Shown here: positions 23,585 through 36,964 of the stretch, one piece after another
How the letters are laid out: each line of letters starts with the position of its first letter
How positions within the stretch are numbered: the stretch's first letter is position 1
Assembly: GCA_964019155.1 (NCBI GenBank)
Contig: OZ025240.1
Span: forward strand, 39,995,715 to 40,059,714
Length of the DNA stretch: 64,000 nucleotides
Direction of reading: 5' to 3'
From: Osedax fenrisi
Taxonomy: Eukaryota; Annelida; Polychaeta; Sabellida; Siboglinidae
Position numbers and translations under genes: made by a program
Notes under the pieces: generated by a model
The model's input: the letters and a program-made list of their open reading frames with translations, nothing else
Told to the model about the DNA's origin: nothing
Databases searched by the model: none

Positions 23585-24030
23585 TAGGGGAAAGTCTCCG
23601 ATTGTAATAACTTATTCAATATTAAATATATTTATTTGAAATTTTGTATATAGGGTAATATTATGGTAATGAATAATGCGGATATTTTAAATTGTTGATA
23701 TAATTATATCTACAAGAATAAACAGTGGGGGTCGGTAATCGGATACATGTGCATATTACCGACCCCCTTCTCCTATTAACGACCCCCTAAAATAATCGTG
23801 GTATTATAATATCAATAAAAATAGTAGATATACATAAATATAATTAATTATAACTTGCACGACATTTATTTGTTATTGAATTTATGATTTAATAGTAATA
23901 TTAAAATTAAATTTAAACTTTATAGTAATTATATTAAAATAGTGTATATTATTATTTAATATGTATTTATTAATCAGTACGAATATAATCAAATCCTAAA
24001 TATATATCAATAATATATCAATTATAGAAC
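23585..24030 (-). mobile_element. Half copy of the TAGGGGAAAGTCTCC transposon
   Basis: Begins TATAGGGGAAAGTCTCCGAT after a TA tract and carries the central GGGGGTCGGTAATCGGATAC and inverted ACCGACCCCC boxes. It corresponds, reversed, to 52,950-53,418. The other half is missing. Confidence 0.75.
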
Positions 24031-24052
24031 TGATAGTATAACATATATCCTG

Positions 24053-26870
24053 TAATTTACACCTGAGAGAGAAGGGTAGCCATATATGATATGATTGATG
24101 TGATGTTGTAGTAGAGTGATCCAGTCATGTTATGAAGTAAGTAGTATGCATTGAGGAACGGATAATACGATTTAGTGGAGAGTAGCTTTAGCAGGAAGTA
24201 AATTCAGTAGAGAAGAACGGTAGTCAAGTCGAGAAAGTACAAGCGCATTAATTAGAGTTTTAGTAAGGTTTCTGGAAAGTGAAGTCCGTATTTTTTTTAT
24301 TCTGAAGAGATGAAAGTTGGAGGATTTTGTAATGGATGATATGTGATTCTTAAATGATAATTTGTCATACAATACTAATCCTAGGTTTTTGGAGGAATGA
24401 GAAGGAGAAATAATCATGTTATTTAGAGTAAAGTTTGGAAAGGAAGTTTCAGAAGTAGATATTTTAAGTACAGTAGTGTTAGAGGAATTAATTAGTAGTT
24501 TATTGGAGAGGAGCCATAATCTTATGGAGTTAGCACACTTGATTAATTCAGATTTAATGGTATTATGATAATGTATAAGGAAAAAAGTAAACAGTTGAAT
24601 ATCATCAGCAAAAATATGGTAGTGAATATTTGTAAATTTCTTAATTGATCAGCAATAGGGCGGATATAAATAGAAAAGAAGGATGGACCTATAGGTTCTA
24701 TAGAACGAATCCTTGTGGAATACCGTTATTAAGTAGAGATAGAGAGGAGTACGAGTTGTCAATACTAATAGAGATATTACGGTTTGTCAGATATGAAGTA
24801 AACCATTTTAATGCTAAGCCAGATATACCCATCATAGTAAGCCACGAGATTAATATGTTATGGTCAAGGGCATCAAAAGCAGATGAGAGATAAAGTAGGA
24901 TTATCTGTCAGTAATACGGAGGATAGCTGTTTCGGTCGAATGATCCTTACGAAAAGCACTTTGAAATAGGTCGAAAAGATTATTTTTATTAATATGGGCT
25001 ATAAGTTGTTTGGAAACAATTATTTCTAATATTATACATAATAAGGATTGGTGGGAGATCGATCGATAATTGCTAAAGGAATTGGGTCGAGGTTTTGTTT
25101 TTTTATAGAATAGGAGAGATTATGGCAGTCTTGAGGCAGGGTAAAACCTGGCCAGAGTTTAGTGAGTTCGCAATAATATCCAAGAAAATAGTAGAAAATA
25201 AGAGTGAAAGTATGTGATATAATGATATAGGTAGGGATCAGTGGGTGAGGTACAGTGAGATTTCACGAGTATATTCAGTAAATTAACTATAGTTAATGTA
25301 CTTAATATATTGAAATGATAGTTAATAAACTTAATGAGTCAATATGATGGGCAATAGAGATGGTAGGATTGAGTATGGATGGAGTTGACGCGTAAATAAT
25401 ATTATTAATGTTGGCAATTTTATTTTCAAAGTATTTTTTCAAAAAGAGAGCATAGTTGAAAATTTGACGGATTCGGTAGAATGGGGAGGATTTTTCATCT
25501 GGAGGAGAGAGCATTTTATTTGCCATTTTAAATATTTGCGAGGATCAGAGGATATTAATGCTATCTTTTTATTATAAAGATAAAATAAGAACCATGGAGA
25601 AAAAGGGCGGTCGGTAATTAATGTAGTTTTTTAGGTGCATGTATATTGATACTATTTAGGAGAAAGGAATACCGGACAGAGGGAAGTAGGAGAAGAGTTC
25701 TCAGTTTTATTATTGCTTACAAATGTTGGTAGATCAATAGACTTAAAATCTTTATAGGTCTTAAAATCCCTATATACTATGTTTTGTTTAATCTTTGTGA
25801 ATTTTAGATTTACAGATAATTCAACAATAAAATGATCCGTTAGTAGTTTAATTTGTTGAAAGGAGTTAGGGTTTATACATCCAACAAGAGGACTGGAGAA
25901 AGGTATACATATCATATCACGTGTAATACCATTGGAATGTGTGGAAAATGATATATGTTGGCACAAGGAAAGATACTTAGTTAGGAGTTTAAAGTCACCA
26001 TGGGGATATATGGGAGAATTAAAGTGAAAGTTTAAATCACCAATACTTATTGTTAAATAGGATAAAGATGAATGAAGATTATGGATGAAATCATGATATT
26101 CATCAAATAATAAAATGTTTTCAGGTTTTGGGGGACGATAGATTACGGTGAGATGTAGAATTAATCTAGGAAGCTTGAGTGTCAGCGAAAGAAAATCACT
26201 ATATGAAAAAGGAAGGAGTGAAATGGATGGAAAGAGGTACAAATCATTACGTATACTAAATCCTACCCCACTACAACGGCTCGTTTTTCGTTGAGCGAGA
26301 TAGAGGGTATATATATATATATATATGTCCAAAGTCTAAGATGGAGGAAAATATGTCAGAGTTATCATTAGAAATCCAGGTCTCAGTCAATGCGATTATA
26401 ATACAACATTTTAATTGAAGGTGTGTGAACAGAAGGAGGATATTTGATTTAAAGTAGCGAATATTGATTAAGGCTATAGTTGAGGCTAGTCAGGCTTGAG
26501 AGGATAATTATTTATAAATAATTTCCTATAGTGACCAAAAGAATCAAATCATTTTATTATTTTTATCCCTTAGTTCAAATATTTCAGAACGATTATTGAA
26601 AAATACTTTATACGAAATGGGCGTGAGTTTTTAGGGCATAATAGAGTACCTTGCCGAGAAGTCTAGTAGTGTCAGGTTAATAATAACGAATACATATATG
26701 TTTAAATTACTATGTGGTGGGATCTTTAGAAGGGATGAGAAACATATATCACGAGCAGAAATATTAGTGAAACGCAAGATAGCAGTGTTGGTAAGAAATG
26801 AGGCAGAAATAATATAAGAATGGGGAAGTTTTACACTGTAGATATAGTACATTATACAGTGTATAATGTA
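24053..26870 (-). mobile_element. LINE with endonuclease and RT, degraded
   Basis: On the minus strand the order is: endonuclease start with LTETWISNDNSD (~26,390), endonuclease body 26,332-25,652 with YRPP (~26,150), GDLNFHF (~26,040) and TDHF (~25,840), then a decayed reverse transcriptase with FADDIQLF at about 24,600-24,620 and the C-terminal part KNLGLVLYDKLSFKNHISSI (24,417-24,172). EN-RT order makes this a CR1/Jockey-group LINE ORF2. Several stops and frameshifts separate the pieces, so it is dead, although the RT catalytic Asp pair survives. The 3' end is lost at 24,053. Confidence 0.85.
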
Positions 26871-26929
26871 CAATGTATACTGTAGATATTGTACATATTA
26901 TACATATTAATAATAACTACATTTAGTGT

Positions 26930-27582
26930 AATCATTAACATTTCACACAAGTTCACAATTGAATAATATTGAATAAATATCGTAACTATAGTGAATATTA
27001 TGATTAGTAACATAACACTATATTATTAATTGTTTATGAACAATTTTATTTCGTAAATTGTTATAACTTTAATAAACGTAAACACTATATACGAAATATA
27101 CGCTGTCGAAATAAACATGCACTTCGTTGTATACATACACGTATACGCTACACACACCCTCTATAGTGGTGGCCTGTACGAATACACGAGAACACGTGTT
27201 ACATTAGTGTAGCTCCATCTCTGTAGTGGTATGTATGCCATAGCTGTCGGCTTAGGAGAGAACCGGCAACCAGCGTAGACAATAAGGACATCTATAGAGA
27301 CGATGTGTCCTTCGCTTGACCTGTGTCCGGCAGAGACTGTACCGGATGTCACGTGTGCTTATCGCGGTTAGATAACATATCAACACGTGAAGTTAGTACA
27401 CACTCTTCACGTAACGTTATTATGCGCATGTTTTACGTTAGTACTTTTAATTATAATACACTGTTATTTAGACATTTACTAATTATCCAAACTGCTTATT
27501 CAAAATATATTATACAAATATTATAATATGTATACATATAGGTTATATTATTAAGTTGTAATATTGTAATGTATATTAATAT

Positions 27583-27657
<75 letters not shown>

Positions 27658-27789
27658 CTACTATTATACCAATACTTACAATATATATATTTATATAATA
27701 TTATTTGATATATCGTAGAAATATTTTATATATATTATAGATATGATTATATATTTATTATTATGTAATTCCTTCGGGGTTTAATATAT

Positions 27790-27839
<50 letters not shown>

Positions 27840-28398
27840 ATACATATATATTGAGAGAGAAAAATAACAAATATGAGTATAGAAATGATAGTATAACATA
27901 TATTCCGTATGGTTTTCTATTTAGCTTTCTCCACTTTTTTGACGATATTAAGGTTTTTTGATTAGTTTTGAAAATATATTCTTTAATTATATATAATTTA
28001 TATAATGTATTTAAAATGTATTAATATTTTCAATATCCATATATATATATATATATATATGTATATAAATAGTTGCCATATCAAATATTATAACCATATG
28101 TTATATTGTTTAAGAAATTATGTAAGCATATACGATTAAATATTTAATGTAATATATAATGTATACATGTAAAAGTGATGCTCTATATTTTAACATAGAA
28201 CTAACACTATATTTTGACTTTTTCTTAATAACGCTTGTCATAGATTTAGATCGTACATTCTGTGATATTGAACATATGTTTATTATCCACTTTATATTAT
28301 GTTAATAGGTACCTATATACCTCAATAACTGTTTAATTGGCTATGTATTGCATATATTATTAGATAATATTTTATATTATATAATTATATGTTTGCTA

Positions 28399-28400
<2 letters not shown>
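26930..28400 (+). repeat. A-S-T repeat copy 2
   Basis: Block A 26,930-27,530, S 27,715-28,050, T 28,075-28,400. Block A here is the short variant (9 bp less), like the 55.8-kb copy. A (TA)n run of about 70 bp lies at 27,582-27,652, another at 27,798-27,850. Confidence 0.8.

Positions 28401-28401
<1 letters not shown>

Positions 28402-28492
<91 letters not shown>
28402..28492. repeat. (TA)n microsatellite
   Basis: Two long TA runs separated by AATATAATATGTA. Confidence 0.9.
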
Positions 28493-28495
<3 letters not shown>

Positions 28496-28837
28496 AATGT
28501 ATATATTTAGTATTTGCATTGTATTTATATGATTTTAAATTGTGTAATTTCATTATTTAAAATATTATATTCTATAGAAGGACCGTGGTCTGCAGGTCTC
28601 CTTATAATTGACTTTTTAATATAATTATGTATATATAAATATATTTCGAACTCTATGTATATTATAATCATTAGATATATATATATATATATAGCTAACG
28701 TTTAAAAGTAATAGGCACAGGATATATTGATCTAATGACTAATATATTATTCGAGCATTTATTTGAGTGCTTCTCAATATACTTATAAGTTATATGTGAT
28801 AGTTTATCAATATACAAAATTACCAAATATTATTATA

Positions 28838-29040
28838 GAAATTACAGTATAACAAATATCCCGTATTGTTTTGGGGATAATTATTATGGATTTTTTGTTA
28901 TAGTTATTGAAATGTTTAATTATTATTAATAATTAAACATTTCAATAACTATAACAAAACATCATTAATACACTTGAAAAGGGACAGAAATATAGACACA
29001 AACAAATACGCGATATATATTTTATATAATAGTATACTAT
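28838..29040. mobile_element. Fold-back element, cargo-less copy
   Basis: A 32-bp perfect inverted repeat (28,895-28,926 with 28,930-28,961; TTTTGTTATAGTTATTGAAA...) lies inside a longer imperfect one whose ends are ATATCCCGTATTGTTTT and AAACAAATACGCGATATAT. The same arms flank the TFIIB-carrying units at 43.0, 46.0 and 51.7 kb; here the two arm types abut directly with no cargo. Confidence 0.75.
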
Positions 29041-29090
29041 CAGTTCTATACTATTATGTAGCTATTACAAAAAACCATTAATACAGTATA

Positions 29091-29125
<35 letters not shown>

Positions 29126-29764
29126 TTATTTATATCCCATTTTGACTTTTTTTATTTCTTGACTTAGGTTTAGATCTTGTTTTACCTGATTTACAAAGTA
29201 TGTGTTTTCTCATTGTTATATTATTATGTTCCAAATTCTTCTTGAGCACAATATTCTATGAAGATATAGTTTCTTTATAAGATCTCCTTCATAACATTTG
29301 AATAACTAAACACCTATCTGAATATAAGAGCTAATATGGCGTTTTAGTAGTAATAGTATTTTTCTCATGGGTCATGTCATACATATACATATAATATATA
29401 TATATTATATATACATATATTATATATAAATATGTGTATATATACTTTTTCTAAATAATATTTATTATTCACATTATCAAATTTAAAACAATATTTATTT
29501 ACTTGTTCTTTTTTTTTACTCCTTTATATTTACTTTATGTATTATAAGTATATATATATATATATTGTTATTTTTATTGTTATATATATTTGGTGGAGTC
29601 AGTAGCTTAGATGAAGTTTTCACTTATAACCATATATGTCTCTAATATTCCTGCTAAGCCGCTCCCATGTTAAGGCATCCATGATTTTAACGAGAGCCAA
29701 TAATTTATTTATACACAATTATATAAGATCAATTAAGAATTCTAAATAATATGTTAATACCTAT

Positions 29765-29859
29765 TGTAATTGTCCGGTCGAGGCTCGAATCCGTGTCCCA
29801 CTTCTTGTGTGTCTGACGCCTTAGCCAACTGATCAGTTATCATGAGCTACACAGGCAGT

Positions 29860-29865
<6 letters not shown>
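29765..29865 (-). mobile_element. tRNA-derived SINE
   Basis: On the minus strand an A-box TGGCTAAGGCG and, 38 bp on, a B-box GGATTCGAGCC, both close to the pol III consensus. It starts at a (TA)n run (29,862-29,914). A diverged copy occupies the mirror position 42,450-42,560 in the right arm. No complete tRNA fold, so a SINE head. Confidence 0.65.
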
Positions 29866-29916
<51 letters not shown>

Positions 29917-30559
29917 TTATCAATATATCAAACTATATCAAACTTATCTATCTTAAAATATTATATTATGCATACATATTATATACACAATATTATTATT
30001 TAATAAATATGGTTAATCTTTCGAAATAGTTAACCCATATACTTTATTCCATCAATCTCCTGGAATAATGTCTTATGGTTAAATATAGCGAAGTGTGGGT
30101 AATATTTTAGTTTTACCGACTACTTCGATAATATCGCTAATGTCTTTAAGCCATTTAAAACATTGAGGTTGGAATTCCTGTAATACTCACATAACAACTG
30201 AGTACAAATCCACTTAGTATGCGATACCTTGACGAGGTTAAGTGGCTCCTTTTAATAGGTCTAAAATCGTACTAAATGAGTGATTCAGAATACTGCATTA
30301 ATTATTACAATATTTAGTAATTGGTAATTTAATTAACAGTTATGCAGATATTTAGATTTATTAATCCATTGATTAATTTTATTTATATTGATACTCTTTA
30401 TTTATTTAACATATTATAGGTATGTAAATCGAATGACATATATGGACAACTTCAGATTGAATCATAATATCGTATAACGAAATAACGGGAAAACTATCAC
30501 CCTGGGGCTAGGCCGTACCGGCTTGATATTTAAATATCTTGTATATATATATAACCTTA

Positions 30560-32585
30560 ATATCTATTTTATTTAATTCCATTATGATACATATTACTAT
30601 TCTTTATTCGCCATGGTACTCCCCAGATCCACCCATATTTTCTATATATATATATCCTTCCTATTGTGATATAATTAAAAACATAAAATATCCATTACCA
30701 AATTGTTCTTTGATGAAAAATTGTCATTTAAAGATCACATATCATCCATTACAAAATACTCATTTAAACTGTAATCTATTTGACTTTTAAACATATGGTA
30801 GTCACTCTCAAAAAAACTTTCGAAGACAATACTACATTTTATTGTCTCATCTGGTTTGACTACTATTCTTCCACAATGAATATAAGTCCTGCTAAATATG
30901 CTGGCCCACTATATTTGATTATCCACTACTCAATACGTATTATATAAAATGACTGGGCAACTCTGTTACAACTTTTCGTCTATAATATCATATATGGCCC
31001 CTCCTCTTCTCCCTCAGATGTCAATTACGTATTATCTCCATAATCCAGAAATCAATTTATTATTTCAACAAGGTTATAAATAGAAGAGAGTATTATAAAT
31101 AGGGTTATAACTATACCGTTATAACTATATCTCTGATATACTTATCACATGTTATATATATATTAAGAAAGCTGAGCTATTTATCAATATATATTTTAAA
31201 GCTGCTTTACAATTCTTTGTTTTTGCCTCATATCATGTATTGTTTAGAAATTTGGGGAAATAATTTTAATAATAACCTTCAATGTATTTCAACTCTACAA
31301 AAAAAGGCTGTTCGAATTGTAAATAAAAATATCTTTAAAATTGTCAATAATATATTTATTTTGACTAATACTAACAATTTATTTATATGTTCTAATATAT
31401 TAAAATTTAAATATTTAATAACTTATAAAAATATTTTATTTATGCACAATGTATACAAAAATCATTTCATAATTTCAAATTACCTTATATAAAATCAATC
31501 CGTCATCATAAATAATTATCATTTAAAGGCCCTAAATCATGGAATAATTTATGTCTAAATAAATTATTATTCACAAAAATTTATATAAAAAACTTTAAAA
31601 AAATATTAAAAAAACATCTTTTATCAAAATACGAAAATCAATTAAACAATTGATTATCTAATTTTATTTTTGTTTACTGGTATTATTTATTAAACCTTCA
31701 TCTTGATTGTTTTAGTTTTTATGTTGTTCATTGTTTAGATATTCTTTTCCTTTTATAGTTCGGCATTCAGAATTCAACTCGTTTCTGTGATTTTTTTTAT
31801 ATAACTTTACATTTTTTATTTTTACACTTGCAAGTGTGACTTATTGATACACATTTTTTATTCTTTACATAATTTATTTTTAACTTGACTTATTGATACA
31901 TATTTTTATTCTTTACATCTTATTTATTTATATTTACATTTTTTTACTTATGAGAATCTAACTTATCTAGAATATGATGATTGGGGAAGTTCTCGCAAAA
32001 ACAAATACATTTGTTTATTAACTTCTCCATTATTTCATGGTTTACATCATGAAATAATAAGGTTATAAATAGAAGAGAGTGTTGTAAATAGGGTTATAAC
32101 TATATACTTCAAAAAAATACCATATTACCTTCTCTGTGTTACCATAATTCATCTTTTCTTATCTCTCAGAAGTTCTGGGCAAGAAGTATAGTAACAAATT
32201 CCTTAAATCCTATATATATTTAGAAATTCCGGTCCCATTCTATGGAATTCATCCCCATCTAATTTACGCTCTATTAGATCACGATTCAACTGATTCATAA
32301 AGCTTACTGATTATTTTCTATCTTTCTCTACTCACTAAATTATTCGATTTATTATTTCTGTAATCGTTATTTTTATCTCGGTTTTTTATCATATCAAATT
32401 TGTATCGGAAAATGTTGTTACTTGAATACATAGTTCTTTTATTATTTGATTAATATTTTCCTCACGAGTATATATGAATTTAATGTTAGTGATTACAATT
32501 AAAATTAACTTTAACATTATTAATTAAACTATAATTAATAAACCGTTAATCATCATCATCATAATACAAATATATACGAACACGC
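30560..32585 (+). mobile_element. LINE RT fragment, interrupted by a younger insertion
   Basis: Around 30,600-30,680 a decayed RT motif (SPDPPIFSIYIYPS, for PQGSVLGPPLFSIYI), then the thumb region (FDEKLSFKDHISSITK-like, 30,705-30,760). The 3' end with AATAAACCGTTAATCATCAT and an (ATC)n tail lies at 32,535-32,580. The stretch 31,116-32,058 is a separate insertion. The mirror copy is at 40,735-41,790. Confidence 0.75.
31116..32058 (+). mobile_element. Nested LINE 3' fragment with ~45-bp flanking duplication
   Basis: Flanked by two copies of a ~45-bp sequence (31,070-31,115 and 32,059-32,104; GGTTATAAATAGAAGAGAGT...GGGTTATAACTATA); the right arm has this sequence once (41,219-41,268). The insert encodes the ORF2 C-terminus (FLPHIMYCLEIWGNNFNNNL, then LQKKAVRIV at ~31,300), the same domain as FLPHINYCIILWGN in the 58-62-kb LINE. 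It is 5'-truncated and broken by stops. Confidence 0.8.
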
Positions 32586-32589
32586 ACGC

Positions 32590-32795
32590 CGTGCGTCGCA
32601 CGCTAGGGGTGATGATAATTTGTTTATTCAATTGGCACAGTGTGTAATTAATAGATATGGTGATTATATTAAGTATCTAATTTAGTTTTTTGTTTTTGTG
32701 CAAAATTACAAAATCGCTACCTTTTTTAAAAAACGTATAAAAAGGGTATACATCATGAATTTTGAAAATAAATTACTCTCGAATGACTCGCATTA
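32590..32795. other. Unassigned A+T-rich spacer
   Basis: Short CG-containing stretch (GCACGCCGTGCGTCGCACGC, 32,583-32,602), then A+T-rich DNA. No gene seen. Confidence 0.4.
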
Positions 32796-32809
32796 AGAGT
32801 GATGAAACA

Positions 32810-33785
32810 TAATGTTTCCATTATGGATAATATTGAAATTTCATAAGCGGGTACCTATGGGTGTGTATATCATAATACATTTTACAATTTTTAATTTTAG
32901 GGTTTATTACCCACAAATCTGGTGTCAAAATAAAAGGTGTCAAAAATTTACATGGGAAAAGATAGGGAAATTACCATTACATTACATAAATGTTTATTTT
33001 CCATAGAAATAATTGAGATACATACATTATATTTTTAGAACTATTGTAATATATTTAGTTTATATGAATTGTATCATTAGATTATTTAAAAAAATATTCT
33101 AGGATTTTTTTTTACTGATTATTTATATAACTATTGAAAATATTTTTTTATTTAAAATTAACTCACATTAAGTTATAAAAATTGAAGTAATCAATTAAAA
33201 AAAAATTATTATCCTAATATAGAGCTACTAATTAAGATTAATATTGATAATTATAAATGAAAAAAAAATAAAAAAATTTGGTGCAATATGATCTCGACAA
33301 ATTTGTTCATATTTTACATGATTTTTTTATTAAAATCTATGATATTTCATAGAATTTATTTTTAAAAATAAATATATCTTTATAAAATTATAAATAAACA
33401 TGTTTATATCATATTTATTAATTTATTAGAAACAAATATTATGGAAAAAAAATGAGGGTACCTTTATATTTTTTTCACAGAAAAAATTGAAAATTTCACA
33501 GAAATGAACAAATTTCCTAGAAATTTTGTTTTTAAATAATCTAATCATATATTTCATATGTTACATACATCCTAAACATATTATACTTGTATCTTTATTA
33601 TTTCTATGGAAAATACACATTTATGTAATTTAATGATAATTTCCCTATCTTTTCCCATACTAATGTTTGACCCCGTTCCGATTTTTATTTAACCATCCAA
33701 ATTAAAAAAATAAAAAGTATTATGATATACATACCCATAGGTACCCGCTTATGATGTTGCAACAATATCCATCATGAACACCTAT
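32810..33785. mobile_element. Long-TIR DNA element, left arm only
   Basis: Inverted repeats of about 170-200 bp: 32,838-33,007 pairs with 33,598-33,757 (CATAAGCGGGTACCTATGGG at both ends, inverted). The ~590-bp core is A+T-rich and non-coding. The right palindrome arm has no counterpart, so it inserted after the arms formed. Confidence 0.8.
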
Positions 33786-34429
33786 TCTATATTAAACTAA
33801 TTGCACAGCTAATTGATTAAACATAGTTGCTCAATATGTTAGCTAATCGTAGTCTATTATATTTGTATTAACTGTAGTTAATAACATTTAATGAAATAGG
33901 ATAATTGTACTATAATTCTATAAAATTTAGAAATACTTAAACATCTTGCAGATGTATAACCCACTGGACAATAAGAAAGGTCGCTATAAAAGATACACTC
34001 GAATATTACAAAGAAATGCGTTCGTCTTTAGATTAAATGATACATAGAAATTATATTACCTTTGATATATTTGATAAACTTATGAATAAACTTGAAAGTG
34101 GTAATATATAATATATATATATAATATATAATGTAATATATATAGGAAAATATAGAGTAATTATATACCAATGTGAAAATATTGTTTACATTAATCGTTA
34201 TAAGACCAACAAGTTCAGTTGACGATGAAAGAAATGTTAGTAACCTGGATTTTGTAAATAACTGTCTGAAAAACTCAATGAGACAAAACTGATTAGTTTT
34301 TTGATCTTTATTATTCACAATAACACTATGAATTAAACATTATCAAATTGATGTCATAATTTGTAAAGATAACATAACGTAGAGAGAAGATGTTATCGTA
34401 TTTTTAATTTCATTAAATATACCATTTAT

Positions 34430-36230
34430 TAAAATGGTAAATGAAGCTTATAACTTGTATGTGATTTCATATTCAGAAGAGGATTACGATAACCTTCAGG
34501 AGGCAAAAAGGAAATTACTGAAACATACGATAAAATAGAAAATGAAAAAATTGAAGAAAAAAAACAGTAAAAGAAATAGTAAATGCAAATCAAATGGAAA
34601 AACATGCAAAATGCTGGAAACTAATAAACGATATGACAGGGAGGAAATCAGCCAAGAAAGGAAAAATTAAATGAAACAACAGCGAAAAAAGAATTAATAA
34701 ATGGTTCAATCGTTTTAGAAATCTTCTCGGTAGAGAAAATATTGATGAAACTGGTACATTTGAACCTGAAACTATATTTGAAGGAACATTAGACATTGAT
34801 ACTGAAGTTTTTACAAAAGAAGAGTATCTAGCTCTATGACTAATTTAATAGATGGAAAATCTGTTGGACCAGATGGTATTGCACCTAAAGCAATTAAATA
34901 CCTCAACTTCGATGATATTATACTTGAACATGCAAATAGAGTACTAATTGAAGGCAAAAAACCAACCCAATAGTCCCTTATAATATAATGCCTATTCCTA
35001 AAGCTGGTAATTTAAATGAAGTTGATAATTATAGAGGAAACGCTCAATATACGTTCTCACTTAAAGTTACAAACAAAATGATTCTTAATAGAATTCAGCT
35101 ATTCATAAATCATCTTCTTCGAAATAATCAAAAAGGATTTAGGCCTGGGAGATCGACAACAACTCATATGCTTGCTCTACGAAGATTTATAGCATTAACA
35201 GAAGTCGTATGTTCAAGATTCTCTCTACTTATGTCACACATAATAAAGCAATAATATATATGATATCTGTTAAAAGTAATTTCCCCGATGGCGAAACCAA
35301 AGAGTTACAAATATCCAAAGTAGTATTACTGGGCGACACATTAGCACCTTTCTTATTCGTCATAGTGCTTTACTATGTACTAATGGCTATAAAGGATAAT
35401 GAAGTGGAACTAGGTTTCCAACTAATTAGGAAACAAAGTCGCAGGAAACCTGCAGTAGCTATCTCTGACTTAAGTTATGCCAACGATACAGCTCTAATAT
35501 CAGAAGAAATTGAGCAAGCACAAGAATTGCTTTACAGAATAGAAATGATTGCTTCAGAAATTGGACTTCAGCTAAACTCGAAAAAGACTAAGATCATGGC
35601 TTTCGCGCAAACAAACCCAGTCAATATATTCACTACGTTAAATGAACAAATTACAATAGTTGATAACTTCAAATATCTTGGATCATGGATGAATAGCTCA
35701 CTTAAGGATTTTAAATTCCATAAAGCACTTGCCTGGAAAGCGTGCCAGAAAATGAAAAAGCTCTGGAAATAAAATCTAGCCAAAACACTTAAGATAAGAA
35801 TTGTCAAGGTTACCATATAAACCATTTTATTATATGGAAGCGAAAACTGGACTATCAACAAATGGCTGGAAAAAAGAATTAATGGATGCTACACCAAACT
35901 TCTATGCATTGTTTTAAATATATATTGGAAATATAAATGGTCTGAAACTATAAAATGACATGCCAACAATTACTAACATAATAGCTACCCATCGTTTAAG
36001 TATTTCTGGACACTGTATCCGTCATAATGAAGAGGCTGCCAATAACCTCAAATTCTGGTAACCAAAAGGAAAGCGAAAACAAGGATGTCGTGCAGTGACC
36101 TTTGTAGATAATTTAAAGGAATATACTGACTTGGAGGAAATTGATGATGATGAGAGATGTTTGGAAGAAAATTGCAAAATCGTGTCGAACGAGAGTTCAA
36201 CTAAAGTAAGTAGTAAATAAAAGTAAGTTA
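34430..36230 (+). mobile_element. LINE of a second family (GFRPGRST / LYGSE type), degraded
   Basis: RT fragments in order: MPIPKAGNLNEVDNYRG (34,988), LRNNQKGFRPGRSTTTHMLA (~35,115-35,175), GDTLAPFLFVIVLYY (~35,331), YANDTALISEEIEQAQELL (~35,476-35,535; the usual second catalytic Asp box YADD is YAND), NSKKTKIMAF (~35,575), FKYLGSWMNS (~35,670), then past a stop LYGSENWTINKWLEKRINGC (~35,830) and a trailing FVDNLKEYTDLEE (~36,101). This C-terminal layout is common to many invertebrate LINEs annotated as endonuclease-reverse transcriptase. It has many frameshifts and stops and is dead. Confidence 0.85.
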
Positions 36231-36309
36231 TTAATATAACCTAATAAAATCATAAGTACATATGATATAGACTAATTTATTTATATAATAGCTAATAATT
36301 TTTAATTTG

Positions 36310-36315
36310 TTATAC

Positions 36316-36380
<65 letters not shown>
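36310..36380. repeat. (TA)n microsatellite near palindrome centre
   Basis: Long TA run with TACATA interruptions at both ends. Confidence 0.9.
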
Positions 36381-36381
<1 letters not shown>

Positions 36382-36388
36382 ATATACC

Positions 36389-36424
36389 ATCGATATAAAG
36401 AAAGAAAACTTTCTTTATATCGAT
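36389..36424. repeat. Perfect 16-bp-arm hairpin
   Basis: ATCGATATAAAGAAAG, loop AAAA, then the exact inverse complement. It lies in the spacer between the two palindrome arms, about 200 bp from their geometric centre. Confidence 0.85.
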
Positions 36425-36429
36425 GATAT

Positions 36430-36960
36430 ATTCATATATAAATAATATATTATAAATTATTGGACCCCCCTTATGAAATATACCTTCCTGCGCCCCTACC
36501 CATAAGACTAATCTACCAATTAAGAAAACTGACTATTATACATATATCATTACATGATCTAAGAGTACGACTTAATGGCCATTGATCATCCTCAAACAAA
36601 TGTGCTCTACTTAAATTACGCCCATTATATATTCATATCTTCTAACAAGTCTATAGACTAAAGGTATACCTTTATAGATCTATAGTAGTCGACTACTTAC
36701 ATTACATACGACTGAACCATTCTTTCGCCGGTACAAACTTGTGAATCAACGCTACAATGTTTGCTCTATAGACTATATATATAGAGAATATAGTCTCATC
36801 TGGAATTAAATCCCGCCATCCCTCAACACCATTAATACATCGAATACCAACTTCAAACACAAACTAATTAATTACTTTCTTGTTCACAAAATCTGAACCT
36901 CGACCATATTCATTTTCGTCACTTTGTACACTTGACTATACACATTATTACTATAACAAA
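36430..36960. other. Palindrome spacer, no gene
   Basis: Contains GGACCCCCCTTATGAAATAT and CTGCGCCCCTAC (36,460-36,502), which resembles a hAT-like terminal sequence also seen at 39,430-39,513. The rest is unassigned. Confidence 0.4.
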
Positions 36961-36964
36961 GCTC

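Larger units (their letters stand above)
21960..35300 (+). repeat. Left arm of giant palindrome
   Basis: Colinear, in inverted order, with 36,965-56,510. Matching pairs include 22,435 with 56,037; 23,587 with 53,418; 24,100 with 51,080; 26,850 with 48,960; 28,560 with 44,220; 29,800 with 42,520; 30,700 with 41,600; 34,441 with 37,833; and 35,209 with 37,160. By eye the arms are roughly 85-90% identical where they align, with large indels caused by later insertions. Confidence 0.85.

Noticed and set aside
29765..29865. Genuine tRNA gene
   Set aside because: Good A and B boxes, but no acceptor stem or anticodon arm that pairs, and a diverged mirror copy; a SINE is more likely.
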